In this document: positions 23,646-32,062 of the stretch, in pieces
How the letters are laid out: the number at the start of each line of letters is the position of its first letter
How positions within the stretch are numbered: position 1 is the first letter of the stretch
Origin: Eggerthellaceae bacterium UBA3686
GTDB lineage: Bacteria; Actinomycetota; Coriobacteriia; Coriobacteriales; Eggerthellaceae
Assembly (NCBI GenBank): GCA_002371495.1
Contig: DFIX01000041.1
Location: 1 to 39,932 of the forward strand
DNA length: 39,932 nt
Direction of reading: 5' to 3'
Notes under the pieces: model-generated
The model's input: only the letters and a program-made list of their open reading frames with translations
Databases searched by the model: none
What the model was told of the DNA's origin: nothing
Position numbers and translations under genes: made by a program

Positions 23646-24863
23646 ATGGCCGCCAGCAGCAAGCATCTTAAGGGCAATCGCGGCGAATGGGGCGAGGCAT
23701 ACGCTTTCTGCTACATCCTGGGTACTGGCAAGATTGAATCAACCGACGACAACCTCAATGTGCAAAAGAACCAAATCGTATCTGTCGCGTCGGTCAAACG
23801 CCAGGAATCGCCTGATAGAAACTTTTACTATCTCATTAACGCAGAAGACGAGACAGTGGATGTCGTCAAGAATGGCGTAAAACTGCGCACCGTGCCACAA
23901 ATCGATTTCAAAGATTGCGCACTCACAATCTTTGACGGCATCAAAACCCTCCGCGGAAGCTCGTTTGAAATACCCGAGGCTGACAGCTTTCTTCAGATGA
24001 TTGGCTGCCACAAGCTCAAGCCGTCAGATACTGACAAGCCAGATATCGTCGTTCACATTTTCGATCCGAAGACATCGTCGGAATACGACATGAAATACAG
24101 CGTCAAGTGCATGGCGGGTTCCCGCCCGGCCTTGGTCAATTCGTCTGGCTTAACATACGTGCATTATGAGTTGATAGATTTTGACGCCTCGGATTTCTAC
24201 GAGGTCTCGACGATACCCCAGAACCAGGTCAAGAAGCGCGTTGAGGCATGCAAAGCTCACTCTTCAGAGATTCGCTACGATGGGCTCTCGTCCGAGGCCG
24301 CCACGTTCAAGCGCAATCTTGCGCGAGTTCACCCTTATGCTGAAACAACGCTGGGCTACATGATTCTTGAATCATATTCGGTCAAAGGAAAGCACAGCCG
24401 CCAGGTATTGGATCGCGTCAAACGCCTTAACCCGTTAGACAAAGATGATACGTCGCTTTATGACATTGCATTTAGACAGTACCTTTGGGCTGCTTTCTGC
24501 GGAATGGTCCCCTCTGTTGATTGGGCCCATGAAGATACTGTCGACGGCTTTCTACTCATCAACGAGGTTGGCGACGCCCTTTCTTACCCAATCGTTAAAA
24601 GAGGCGCTTTCGAAGAACATCTCATAGACACCACCTGCTTCGATACGCCATCGACAAGCCAAGGGCGCGCCACGGCACAAACAGGTGAAATATACGAACG
24701 GAACGGCAAATACTATCTATCACTCAACCTTCTGATCAAATATGACGCCAATGGCGCCAAAGCCGAGAATCGCCCTAAAGTGCGCAGCATAAAGAAAGCC
24801 GGCGATAAGAAATCAGATGGCCCATCCGTTGAGTATTCAACTATCACATTCGGATACCGCTAA
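23646..24863 (+). CDS. HpaII-family type II restriction endonuclease
   Basis: A 405-residue protein with the hallmark HpaII-family start KGNRGEWGEAYAFCYILGTG and the DNLNVQKN segment. The middle has PDIVVHIFDPKTSSEYDMKY followed by SVK, which has the spacing of a PD-(D/E)xK nuclease site. HpaII itself cuts C/CGG. The start at 23646 has GGAGGGG upstream. The stop codons of this gene and of the convergent GHKL gene overlap by four bases (24860-24863), so there is no room for a terminator between the two halves of the cassette. The specificity is inferred from the family only. Confidence 0.88.
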   Translation: MAASSKHLKGNRGEWGEAYAFCYILGTGKIESTDDNLNVQKNQIVSVASVKRQESPDRNFYYLINAEDETVDVVKNGVKLRTVPQIDFKDCALTIFDGIKTLRGSSFEIPEADSFLQMIGCHKLKPSDTDKPDIVVHIFDPKTSSEYDMKYSVKCMAGSRPALVNSSGLTYVHYELIDFDASDFYEVSTIPQNQVKKRVEACKAHSSEIRYDGLSSEAATFKRNLARVHPYAETTLGYMILESYSVKGKHSRQVLDRVKRLNPLDKDDTSLYDIAFRQYLWAAFCGMVPSVDWAHEDTVDGFLLINEVGDALSYPIVKRGAFEEHLIDTTCFDTPSTSQGRATAQTGEIYERNGKYYLSLNLLIKYDANGAKAENRPKVRSIKKAGDKKSDGPSVEYSTITFGYR

Positions 24864-26473
24864 TTCCGTTTGGGCTTTGGCAACTCTTCTGCTAGCTTGC
24901 GGAGATTCCTGGAAACCTCCCGGCGCATTTCTTCAAAGTTGTCGACGGATTTCTGATCTTTTGCCGAATACTCCGCATTTGCCAACGACCACAGCAAGTA
25001 GTCTAACGCTTTGATTGCGTTCGGGTTGTCTTTGCATAGCGCATAGGCTTTCTGGTAAAAGGGGTGCGATACGTTCACCTCTACACTCGTCTGCAGAACA
25101 GACGAAGCGTTCTCGACAAGCCGAGGCTGCCACAACACGCTATCCGGAAGTTCTGTAACCGGAATAACACCGCCATCCTTTTCGTCCTTAATAATAGGTT
25201 TTGGCTCAATGAACGTTGCACCGCTCTTCGTCACGACCTTCGATTGCCCATCGGAAAGCTTCTGCACCCGATACCCCCGGGATGACGCAGCCTGCTTCCC
25301 GATGTCGCTGTTTGCTTTAGCGTGCAGGACTTCCGCCTCGCGTTTGTGGCGTATGGATGCTTGGCCCCTGTACCTGGCTTCCGCTTTCTTTCTTGCTGGA
25401 TCTATTACTTCGCTAGTCAGGTAATCGCCAACCGAAGGATCGATTTCGATGCGGGATTTCTTGAAATCTACGTTGAATACTTCGTCGAGCTCCGAGCCAA
25501 ACGACAGCTCGATTCTGCATAATCTGAAATGGAATTCTTGCCTACTGAGCTTGCACCAATCGCCCCAATGTATGAGCCTGTTTTCCCTGTAGACATATAT
25601 GCCTTGAAGCTTGTCGGGTGATTGCCCTTGCGGGAAGGCGCGCTCGAGCTCGCCCGCGTCCAGATCATCACGCGACGGGATAACGTATGCCGCAATGTTG
25701 AACGGCACATCTTCGCCGGCATTCGTTTCTACGAGTATATCGCTAGAGTATGTGACTTCGGTTCCCTCAAGCTCCCTGCAGAACGGATCCCAAGGCTGTA
25801 TCCGGTCGCCATTTAGCATTATCTGCACATTTGCCGCCCGCTTGTCCGCACGATCAAGAAATCTTTGAAACACGATGGCAAGGTGAAATCGCAGCTCGTT
25901 TACTTTCTTGTCAAATGCGGCTTGATGAGTCTGTCCACCAGGCTTGCTGTATTTCCTCGCGAGGATGCGATCGCACTTCTCCCAACGCACTACAGTTCCC
26001 GAGTGGTTATCCGCCACGCGCTTCAAGAACTGTAGCTCGAGCGCCGTAGCTGGTTCCTCGAGGTATTCCCATCTGTTTGTCTTTTGCGCATGATCGATGT
26101 CAAGCACTAGCTTGAACGGCTTGTCGCTACCTCTCTTACGCGATACTAGAGAAACCCTTCTGCATTGTGATGTCGAGGCAGTTTTCAGCCCAAGCCCGAA
26201 TTTGCCTAGACTATGCGCATCTTCCCTCTCGTCCGAGCCATACTTCATGGCGTTTAGGACCTCGTCGGGCGTCATGCCACTGCCGTTGTCGGCAATCGTT
26301 ACATCTATCTGTCCGGTACGGCTATTCATCACAGCGGCAATCCAGATGCTCGTTGCATTTGCGGACACCGAGTTGTCAACGATATCGGCTACAGCTGTAT
26401 TGAAGTCGTAGCCCGCATCACGCAAGCTGTTTATCACTCGTCCAGCGCTAGGCGGCAATTCATGCGTCTTCAC
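24860..26473 (-). CDS. GHKL (MORC/MutL-like) ATPase, paralogue 1
   Basis: A 537-residue protein with a GHKL ATPase fold: N-box with ADIVDNS (Asn34 binds magnesium), G1 box ADNGSGM (61-67) and G2 box HSLGKFGLGLKTAS (87-100). An S5-like second domain follows, with IYVYRENRLIHWGDW and VDFKKSRIEID, then a charged helical tail. This is the MORC-like type found in bacterial restriction-modification loci. The start is GTG (26473) after GAGG. It is the last gene of a four-gene minus-strand operon and 9 bases after the HNH gene. It is a clear paralogue of the protein at 27310-28962. Confidence 0.88.
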   Translation of the reverse strand: MKTHELPPSAGRVINSLRDAGYDFNTAVADIVDNSVSANATSIWIAAVMNSRTGQIDVTIADNGSGMTPDEVLNAMKYGSDEREDAHSLGKFGLGLKTASTSQCRRVSLVSRKRGSDKPFKLVLDIDHAQKTNRWEYLEEPATALELQFLKRVADNHSGTVVRWEKCDRILARKYSKPGGQTHQAAFDKKVNELRFHLAIVFQRFLDRADKRAANVQIMLNGDRIQPWDPFCRELEGTEVTYSSDILVETNAGEDVPFNIAAYVIPSRDDLDAGELERAFPQGQSPDKLQGIYVYRENRLIHWGDWCKLSRQEFHFRLCRIELSFGSELDEVFNVDFKKSRIEIDPSVGDYLTSEVIDPARKKAEARYRGQASIRHKREAEVLHAKANSDIGKQAASSRGYRVQKLSDGQSKVVTKSGATFIEPKPIIKDEKDGGVIPVTELPDSVLWQPRLVENASSVLQTSVEVNVSHPFYQKAYALCKDNPNAIKALDYLLWSLANAEYSAKDQKSVDNFEEMRREVSRNLRKLAEELPKPKRN

Positions 26474-26482
26474 TCTGCTACC

Positions 26483-27313
26483 TCAAATCCGAGTCTCCAT
26501 CATAGCTTTCAGTTTTTCCGGCATAAGCGGCGGATTCGACATGTGCACTGCGGCGTGACAATTTGGGCACAACGGCACAAGATCCTCAATTGGATCAATT
26601 GCCGTTGATTCGCCTAGTTGAGAAACGGGAGTTTTGTGATGAACCTCGATATACCCTGCAGCAAACGCCCCGTATGCTTTTTCAAAATCGAAACCGCACA
26701 CAGCGCAAGATGTCCCCTTTGCCGCGATGCACAACATTCTGTTTCTGGTGCTTCGTTCGTATCGGGTTGAAGACACTTGCCTTATCGCTCCCTCCAGTTC
26801 TCCGTCCTTTTCTTTTTCGGCTGCATCATCGCTTATTGCCCCCGAGATGAAGAGCAGAAAACCATATGCGCATTGCGTAATCTCGCATAACGCCTTGAGT
26901 TCATCTCCTTGAATTGTCGCGCTAACTCGTAGAAAGAAATCTGCTGGGGTTCTTAGCTCTCGCATAGCTTGCGCGATCCCCTCGGCGCTATTCAGTTGAT
27001 GTTCACGAATATCGATATCGACGCTTAGTCTATCTGCATAGCTTTCGAGATACTGGGCAGCGCAAGTTAAGACCTCATCGTCCATCGCTTTCCAAACATT
27101 AATTAGCTGTGTGCTAAACGTGTCAAATATTGCTATCGCAGAATATTTTTGTCGATAAGGCCTTGTAATCAGCAAGCTTACACCTCTCCCTTTCCCAAAG
27201 ACGGGAGAGGTTATCCGGTATTGCACACCGCCGTCATATTCTGAGACGCATTCTATTGGTAGGCCAAAAAAATTACTCGCTATTATCGCTATGCTTGTTG
27301 CTGTATCGCTCAT
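26483..27313 (-). CDS. HNH endonuclease with unknown N-terminal domain
   Basis: A 276-residue protein. The last 80 residues are an HNH nuclease with the zinc-binding CAVCGFDF and CPNCHAAVH pairs and the central EVHHKTPVSQL. The first 190 residues form a domain I do not recognise (SIAIIASNFFGLPIECVSEY, then SPVFGKGRGVSLLITRP). It may bind DNA or sense methylation. Its ATG overlaps the stop of the upstream GHKL gene by 4 bases. In this cassette it is a second nuclease beside the HpaII-type enzyme, probably working with the two GHKL ATPases and the SNF2 motor. Confidence 0.85.
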   Translation of the reverse strand: MSDTATSIAIIASNFFGLPIECVSEYDGGVQYRITSPVFGKGRGVSLLITRPYRQKYSAIAIFDTFSTQLINVWKAMDDEVLTCAAQYLESYADRLSVDIDIREHQLNSAEGIAQAMRELRTPADFFLRVSATIQGDELKALCEITQCAYGFLLFISGAISDDAAEKEKDGELEGAIRQVSSTRYERSTRNRMLCIAAKGTSCAVCGFDFEKAYGAFAAGYIEVHHKTPVSQLGESTAIDPIEDLVPLCPNCHAAVHMSNPPLMPEKLKAMMETRI

Positions 27314-28962
27314 GCTTCATTCTCGAAATCTTCAATCGACACGTCGGGTAATGTCTCTGCGTATTTCCGCAAAATACGTGATGCTTCGTAACGCGCTTCT
27401 TCAAGATTGGCTTTCGCCTCTTTTTGCCATGCGCTTGTTTCAGCTTGCGCAAACGCAAGGAACACTGCGTCCATTGCTTGTATAGCCGCTAGGTTATCTT
27501 TATTCGTTCCGTAGTATCTTTGATAGAAAGGATGGTTGGCATTGAGCTGCACGCCTGGGTTTCCACCGATATATGCTGGAGCCCACAAAAAACCATCTAC
27601 CAGGGATTCTTCAACCTTTACCGGGTTCTCCTGTCCGTCCTCAAGTATGTCATACGGAACCGCTGATACGCCGAATTTGTTCGTTAGCGTCGGAGTTCCT
27701 TTTTCATCTATTCCGAACTCGCTCCGTACCCCTGTGGCCTTTTGGGACTTCGCAAGTTGAGCATTTGCCTCTTCGTGCATTCCTTTCGATGTTTTCGCTG
27801 CCGCTTTTCTTTCGTGGCCCCTGTATCTGCTCTCTCCCTCTTTTTGCACAGGCCCCGCAAAATCAAATAGCTTCTGCCTGAATTCATCGCTAAGTTGAAT
27901 GCGCGATTTTTTTATATCTACTTGGAATAGATCGTCGAGCTCTTCGTTAAACGACAATTCGAATCGGCATAATCTGCTGTGGAAATCAATTCCGGGCATG
28001 TTGAACCAGTCACCCCAGTGAATCAAGCGATTCTCTCTGTAAATGTAGAATCCGCTCAACGAATCAGGTGTGAATTGTTTTAGGTCTTCATCCTTGTTCG
28101 GCATGACGCGTCGTTGCTCTGCATCTGTTTTCAGCTCTCGGCTAGCAGGCACAATGTGCGCAATGACTCTAGCGACACTTCTTATTTCTTTTCCGTCGCT
28201 ATCTAACGCCTTTAATTCGTAATCGTGTTTTCCGTAATCTGGACCGTATTCTTCGCAGAAGGGATCCCATGGCTCCACTTCTTCTCCGTTAAGCATAATA
28301 CGGATATTTCTTGCCCTCTCGTCATTTTCATCAAGGAATCTCTGATACACCATAGCTAAATGCTGTCGCAAAACTTTAAGGCTTTTGTTAAACGCTCTTT
28401 GGAATGCGTCTGATTTCGGGTTGGAGTATCTTGCCGAAAGCAACCGATCACATTTCTCCCAAACTACAAGTGTGCCAGTGGTGTTTTCAGCACAGACATT
28501 TAGTTCTTCGATGTCATCGTATGTCGGTTCTTCGAATCTCAGTACCCAATCACGCGTTTGAGCTATGTAGTCTAAATCCCATACAGCACATAGCGGCTCG
28601 TTATTGGCGTCGTTGCGAGAAATAACCTTGAGCCTTCTGCAGCATGATGTAGAAGCGGTCTTTAATCCTAGCCCAAATTTTCCTAGGCTGTGTTTTGTCT
28701 CCCTTGTCGGCGCTCCGTACCGCATCGCTGAAACAAGGCCCGCTCGATCCATTCCAGTACCATCATCGGCAATTGATAGCCTTATCCCATCGCTATATGT
28801 TATGTAAGCCGTTATCGCAATGGTTTCTGCATCTGCAGCAATTGAATTATCCACAATGTCGGCCACTGCTGTATTGAAATCATATCCCGTATCTCTCAGG
28901 CCTTCCAATAATCGTGAGGGCTCGGGAATCACAATCTCGGTATCAATGCTTTGAGCTACCAT
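27310..28962 (-). CDS. GHKL (MORC/MutL-like) ATPase, paralogue 2
   Basis: A 550-residue protein with N-box ADIVDNS (34-40), G1 box ADDGTGM (65-71) and G2 box HSLGKFGLGLKTAS (91-104). It shares with paralogue 1 the phrases LRDTGYDFNTAVADIVDNS, VVWEKCDR, PWDPFC, IYRENRLIHWGDW and DIKKSRI, plus HPFYQRYY near the end, so the two arose by duplication but have diverged strongly. Such ATPases close around DNA on ATP binding. A heterodimer of the two is plausible, by analogy with MutL/PMS pairs. It overlaps the SNF2 gene by 7 bases and the HNH gene by 4. Confidence 0.88.
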   Translation of the reverse strand: MVAQSIDTEIVIPEPSRLLEGLRDTGYDFNTAVADIVDNSIAADAETIAITAYITYSDGIRLSIADDGTGMDRAGLVSAMRYGAPTRETKHSLGKFGLGLKTASTSCCRRLKVISRNDANNEPLCAVWDLDYIAQTRDWVLRFEEPTYDDIEELNVCAENTTGTLVVWEKCDRLLSARYSNPKSDAFQRAFNKSLKVLRQHLAMVYQRFLDENDERARNIRIMLNGEEVEPWDPFCEEYGPDYGKHDYELKALDSDGKEIRSVARVIAHIVPASRELKTDAEQRRVMPNKDEDLKQFTPDSLSGFYIYRENRLIHWGDWFNMPGIDFHSRLCRFELSFNEELDDLFQVDIKKSRIQLSDEFRQKLFDFAGPVQKEGESRYRGHERKAAAKTSKGMHEEANAQLAKSQKATGVRSEFGIDEKGTPTLTNKFGVSAVPYDILEDGQENPVKVEESLVDGFLWAPAYIGGNPGVQLNANHPFYQRYYGTNKDNLAAIQAMDAVFLAFAQAETSAWQKEAKANLEEARYEASRILRKYAETLPDVSIEDFENEA

Positions 28963-30869
28963 TCGTTCTCCTTAGTTATCTTTCGCGCAATAGGGCTTAA
29001 ACTCAATGCCTGGGCCACCTCGTCGGCATTCGATTCTGCTTTATTTCCAATCACCACTTCCGCTGCAAGCTCCCTTTTCTTTGCGACCTTGTCCCACATG
29101 TACTCCTCAATCGTCGAAGCGTAGAACGGATAATGAACTACCACGGTCTTTTCTTGCCCACGCCTGTGCGCCCTAGCATCAGCTTGGTCAATCTTTGCGG
29201 GATTCCACTGCATCGAGAAATGGAAGACATGGTTTGCAGCCGTGATATTCAATCCGGCCCCACCAACAGTAGGGTTGCAAATCAACATGGCAGCACCTTC
29301 GACAGCGGAAAACTCATCTATCGTCTGTTGCCGCATGTCCATCGGCGTCGAGCCATTCAGAATATATACAGGTATTCTATCAGCGTATTTATCTTCTAGC
29401 GCGCTAATCGTCGTTCTTCGTTCGGCGAAGACGATTATCTTCTCGTTGTAATCTATCACCTCGTCGACAACAGCATCCAGGTATTCGTATTTGAGATTAG
29501 ATAGGAAGTTCTCCGTATACGTTGGCGCAGCAAGATCCGACAAAAGATTTCCAATAGCCCCGAACGCCGTTCCTTGTTGCGTGTACAACTGCTTGCGCCT
29601 CTCGTATTCTTCGGCTTCGCTCGGCTCGAGAGCAATTGGCATGGGTATCGTCACGATTGGCGGCAGATCGTTGGGTATATCGTCAAGCCTTCTCCTCAGT
29701 AGCGTTGGCGCGATTACTCTGCCTAACTCCGAAGCAGATTCTTCGCTATCCGAGTATCTAGCCGTGAACATATTCACGGTTCCTAGAAATCCAGGCATAC
29801 AGAAATCGTACAGCGACCAGATATCTGTCATGTGATTCTCGAACGGCGTGCCAGTAACGGCTATCGATGTCTGCCGGGTAATGCTTTTTATTGCCCGAGT
29901 ACGTTGCGAATTGGGGTTCTTGATGAATTGCGCCTCATCTAGCACCACCATATCCCAATCCACTAGCGACAGAACACCTGCATCCATGCGTGCCACATCA
30001 TAAGTGGTTATCATGACCGATGCCGTGTACGTCCGGTAATTTCGCGATCTGTCGCTGCCGCGGTGCATCATGTACTCAAGGCCGCAAGTGAACTTTTCAA
30101 TTTCTCTAGCCCAGTTTTCAACGAGTGCCGAGGGGCATATGACAAGCGTCTTCGCTTCAGGGTTGTCTTCCAATAAGTCACAGATCGTCTTGATAACCTG
30201 GATCGTCTTGCCAAGGCCCATTCCGTCACCAAGGACTACGCCGACTCCGCTTTCGCGCATCATGGTTAGCCAATCGCTGCCTCTTACTTGATAATCCATA
30301 AGAGTAGCGGTGAATTTGGCAGGCGGCCTTCTTTGCAATGGTGTATGGGTGGCCGACCATTCCTTTGCTTTGAATTCGCATTCGCAGATAAACCAGCTGT
30401 AATCGTACAAATCACGGATGCATGTCATGTATTGCCTGGCGTTTAATGCAATCCCGATTTCAGCTCCAGTGTCCTTTACTGCAAGCAAAATCTCTTCTAG
30501 CGCGCCTTCGAATAGTGGTGACCAAGTATTATTTGAAGTAATGTGTTCAGATTTATGATCGTCGCTCAGCTTTGTAATCTTGCCAAGATGCGACTTCGAC
30601 TCCAGCGTCAGCTTTCCGAACGGACCATCATCTGTGTTTGCGAGTCTTAGCTGCGGTGCTTGATACTTTGCCGAGCATCGGATTCCCATTTCGCTCAAAT
30701 CGGGCAATGTATCATCTGCACTGCCCTGGAAGCATCTCCATATCGATGCGGCGGGCACTCGCGCGATTCCGCCCTCGTCATCAACGCATACTAGCTCTTT
30801 GTCCTTAACAGCCCAATGCATAGCATTCCCGAATCTTCGTCCGTCAACACTTATCTTGCATTTTAACAT
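28956..30869 (-). CDS. SNF2/SWI2-family DNA-dependent ATPase
   Basis: A 637-residue SF2 ATPase. The first 185 residues are a non-helicase region. Motif I is GDGMGLGKTIQ (214-224), motif II is DEAQ (311-314), motif III is VTGTPFENH, and motifs V-VI are GGAGLNITAANHVFHFSMQW followed by QADARAHRRGQ. It is the first gene of the minus-strand operon and overlaps the next by 7 bases. SNF2 motors remodel or translocate on duplex DNA rather than unwinding it; here it may move along unmodified DNA and load the GHKL-HNH proteins. No good ribosome site is seen before the ATG at 30869. Confidence 0.92.
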   Translation of the reverse strand: MLKCKISVDGRRFGNAMHWAVKDKELVCVDDEGGIARVPAASIWRCFQGSADDTLPDLSEMGIRCSAKYQAPQLRLANTDDGPFGKLTLESKSHLGKITKLSDDHKSEHITSNNTWSPLFEGALEEILLAVKDTGAEIGIALNARQYMTCIRDLYDYSWFICECEFKAKEWSATHTPLQRRPPAKFTATLMDYQVRGSDWLTMMRESGVGVVLGDGMGLGKTIQVIKTICDLLEDNPEAKTLVICPSALVENWAREIEKFTCGLEYMMHRGSDRSRNYRTYTASVMITTYDVARMDAGVLSLVDWDMVVLDEAQFIKNPNSQRTRAIKSITRQTSIAVTGTPFENHMTDIWSLYDFCMPGFLGTVNMFTARYSDSEESASELGRVIAPTLLRRRLDDIPNDLPPIVTIPMPIALEPSEAEEYERRKQLYTQQGTAFGAIGNLLSDLAAPTYTENFLSNLKYEYLDAVVDEVIDYNEKIIVFAERRTTISALEDKYADRIPVYILNGSTPMDMRQQTIDEFSAVEGAAMLICNPTVGGAGLNITAANHVFHFSMQWNPAKIDQADARAHRRGQEKTVVVHYPFYASTIEEYMWDKVAKKRELAAEVVIGNKAESNADEVAQALSLSPIARKITKENEW

Positions 30870-31012
30870 CGCAGGTTAAACGCGCTGGTAAGCCATATAC
30901 GTTGACGAATTGATTGTAAATTTCAAAAAAATACCCAGGTGTCCCATTTGACGTACTCATATCAGAGTTTCTCGTGAATCAGCGGCTTTTATATAGGAAA
31001 AAATAAATCGCG

Positions 31013-31052
31013 CCCCCGAAAAACGGAAAACGTTTTAAAAGGGGTTCGGGGG
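31013..31052 (-). terminator. Hairpin with T-rich tail at the cassette's right edge
   Basis: CCCCCGAA (31013-31020) pairs with TTCGGGGG (31045-31052). On the minus strand the stem is followed by GCGCGATTTATTTTTTC. It would terminate transcripts coming from the portal/array side before the SNF2 operon. The loop is long and A/T-rich (AAACGGAAAACGTTTTAAAA). Confidence 0.45.
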
Positions 31053-31185
31053 TGCCCCCTTTCCGGTTTCCGCCGAGCGAATCGAAATGAGCCCTCTTCT
31101 GGAATTCCCAAGAGAAGATGAGAGCGCAGACAACGAGGACAGAAGCGCGCAACGCAATGCTGCGTCCACCGTCCAACGTGAACGG

Positions 31186-31967
31186 ACAATGTTAATCGCT
31201 CTCTCTCCTAGCCGCAATCGAAAGCGAAGCCCGTTCGCGCAGCCGCCAACAGCTGCAAGAGCTTCACATCAAAACGAACAACGTTTTCAACATCGCCGAT
31301 GAAGAGCCACATCGTTCATCAAGCATTACGAACTCAGCAGCGATAAAGCACAAGCCGAAGCGAAGCCTAAGACTGCCGATAGAAACGTGCAATGTTGTCC
31401 AACGTCACATAGAAAACGCCGCTGTCAATCACAGCTCGCAATCACGCATCTAGCCTGCCTACCGATAGGAGACCAGGGCCCAACTGCTCCAAATGGAAAC
31501 GGCCAACGTCCCGAAAGCGTTACCGGAATCCGCATCCCAAACGCCGTGTCCGCGTAGCCGCCGACCCTAATCACGCACATGGAAGCCAGAACGCGATGCT
31601 CAACCAGGAAACGCCCAATGTCCCGAAGCGCCATCCAGAAACCGCAGCGCAACGCTCGACAAGAGGAAGCGCCATCGCCGCGACCACCTGTGGAAACCGC
31701 CGCACAACGCTCAACTTGTGAGCAGCCAACGTCCCGAAGCTGCGCCGGAAAACCGCATCCGCCCGCTCCACCTGCGAATCGGAAATCGCCCGAAGATCTA
31801 AACTCGGAAACCGCATCCCGACTGCTCCACATGGAAAGCAAACAGGAAGAGGAAGCCGCACATTCTGGTCGCCACCGTCGCTCAAATGCGTCATCGTTCC
31901 GCTTGTAACGTTTCAAACATACCTGCCGCCCACGGGACCATTGGCACCCGCACTGCGACCGCAACGT
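31186..31967. repeat. Degenerate tandem array, period about 112 bp
   Basis: A core CAAYGT recurs at 31186, 31278, 31389, 31503, 31615 and 31726, and again at 31961, with steps of 92, 111, 114, 112, 111 and about 2 x 117 bases. From 31503 on, each core is followed by CCCGAAGC-like sequence and preceded by GCTCMA, and a half-period copy of the GCTC part occurs about 56-60 bases later. No open frame has a ribosome site or a recognisable product, and 112 is not a multiple of three. It fills the 1.2-kb gap 30870-32062 between the SNF2 operon and the portal remnant. Confidence 0.6.
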
Positions 31968-32062
31968 ATCCCGAAGCCGCCACGAACCCGACGCGGCCGC
32001 CACAAGCTCCGAGGCGACCGCACAGGGGCCGCCATGCGTGCGGAGGCGGCAGGTCGAAGCCG

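Noticed and set aside
31186..31967. CRISPR array
   Set aside because: The repeat units are too diverged, the spacing is about 112 bp rather than 60-75 bp, and no cas gene is in the window.
31425..32003. Long minus-strand open frame over the repeat array
   Set aside because: It has no ribosome site and no recognisable domain. Its apparent periodicity comes from the 112-bp DNA repeats, which are seen in two frames alike.
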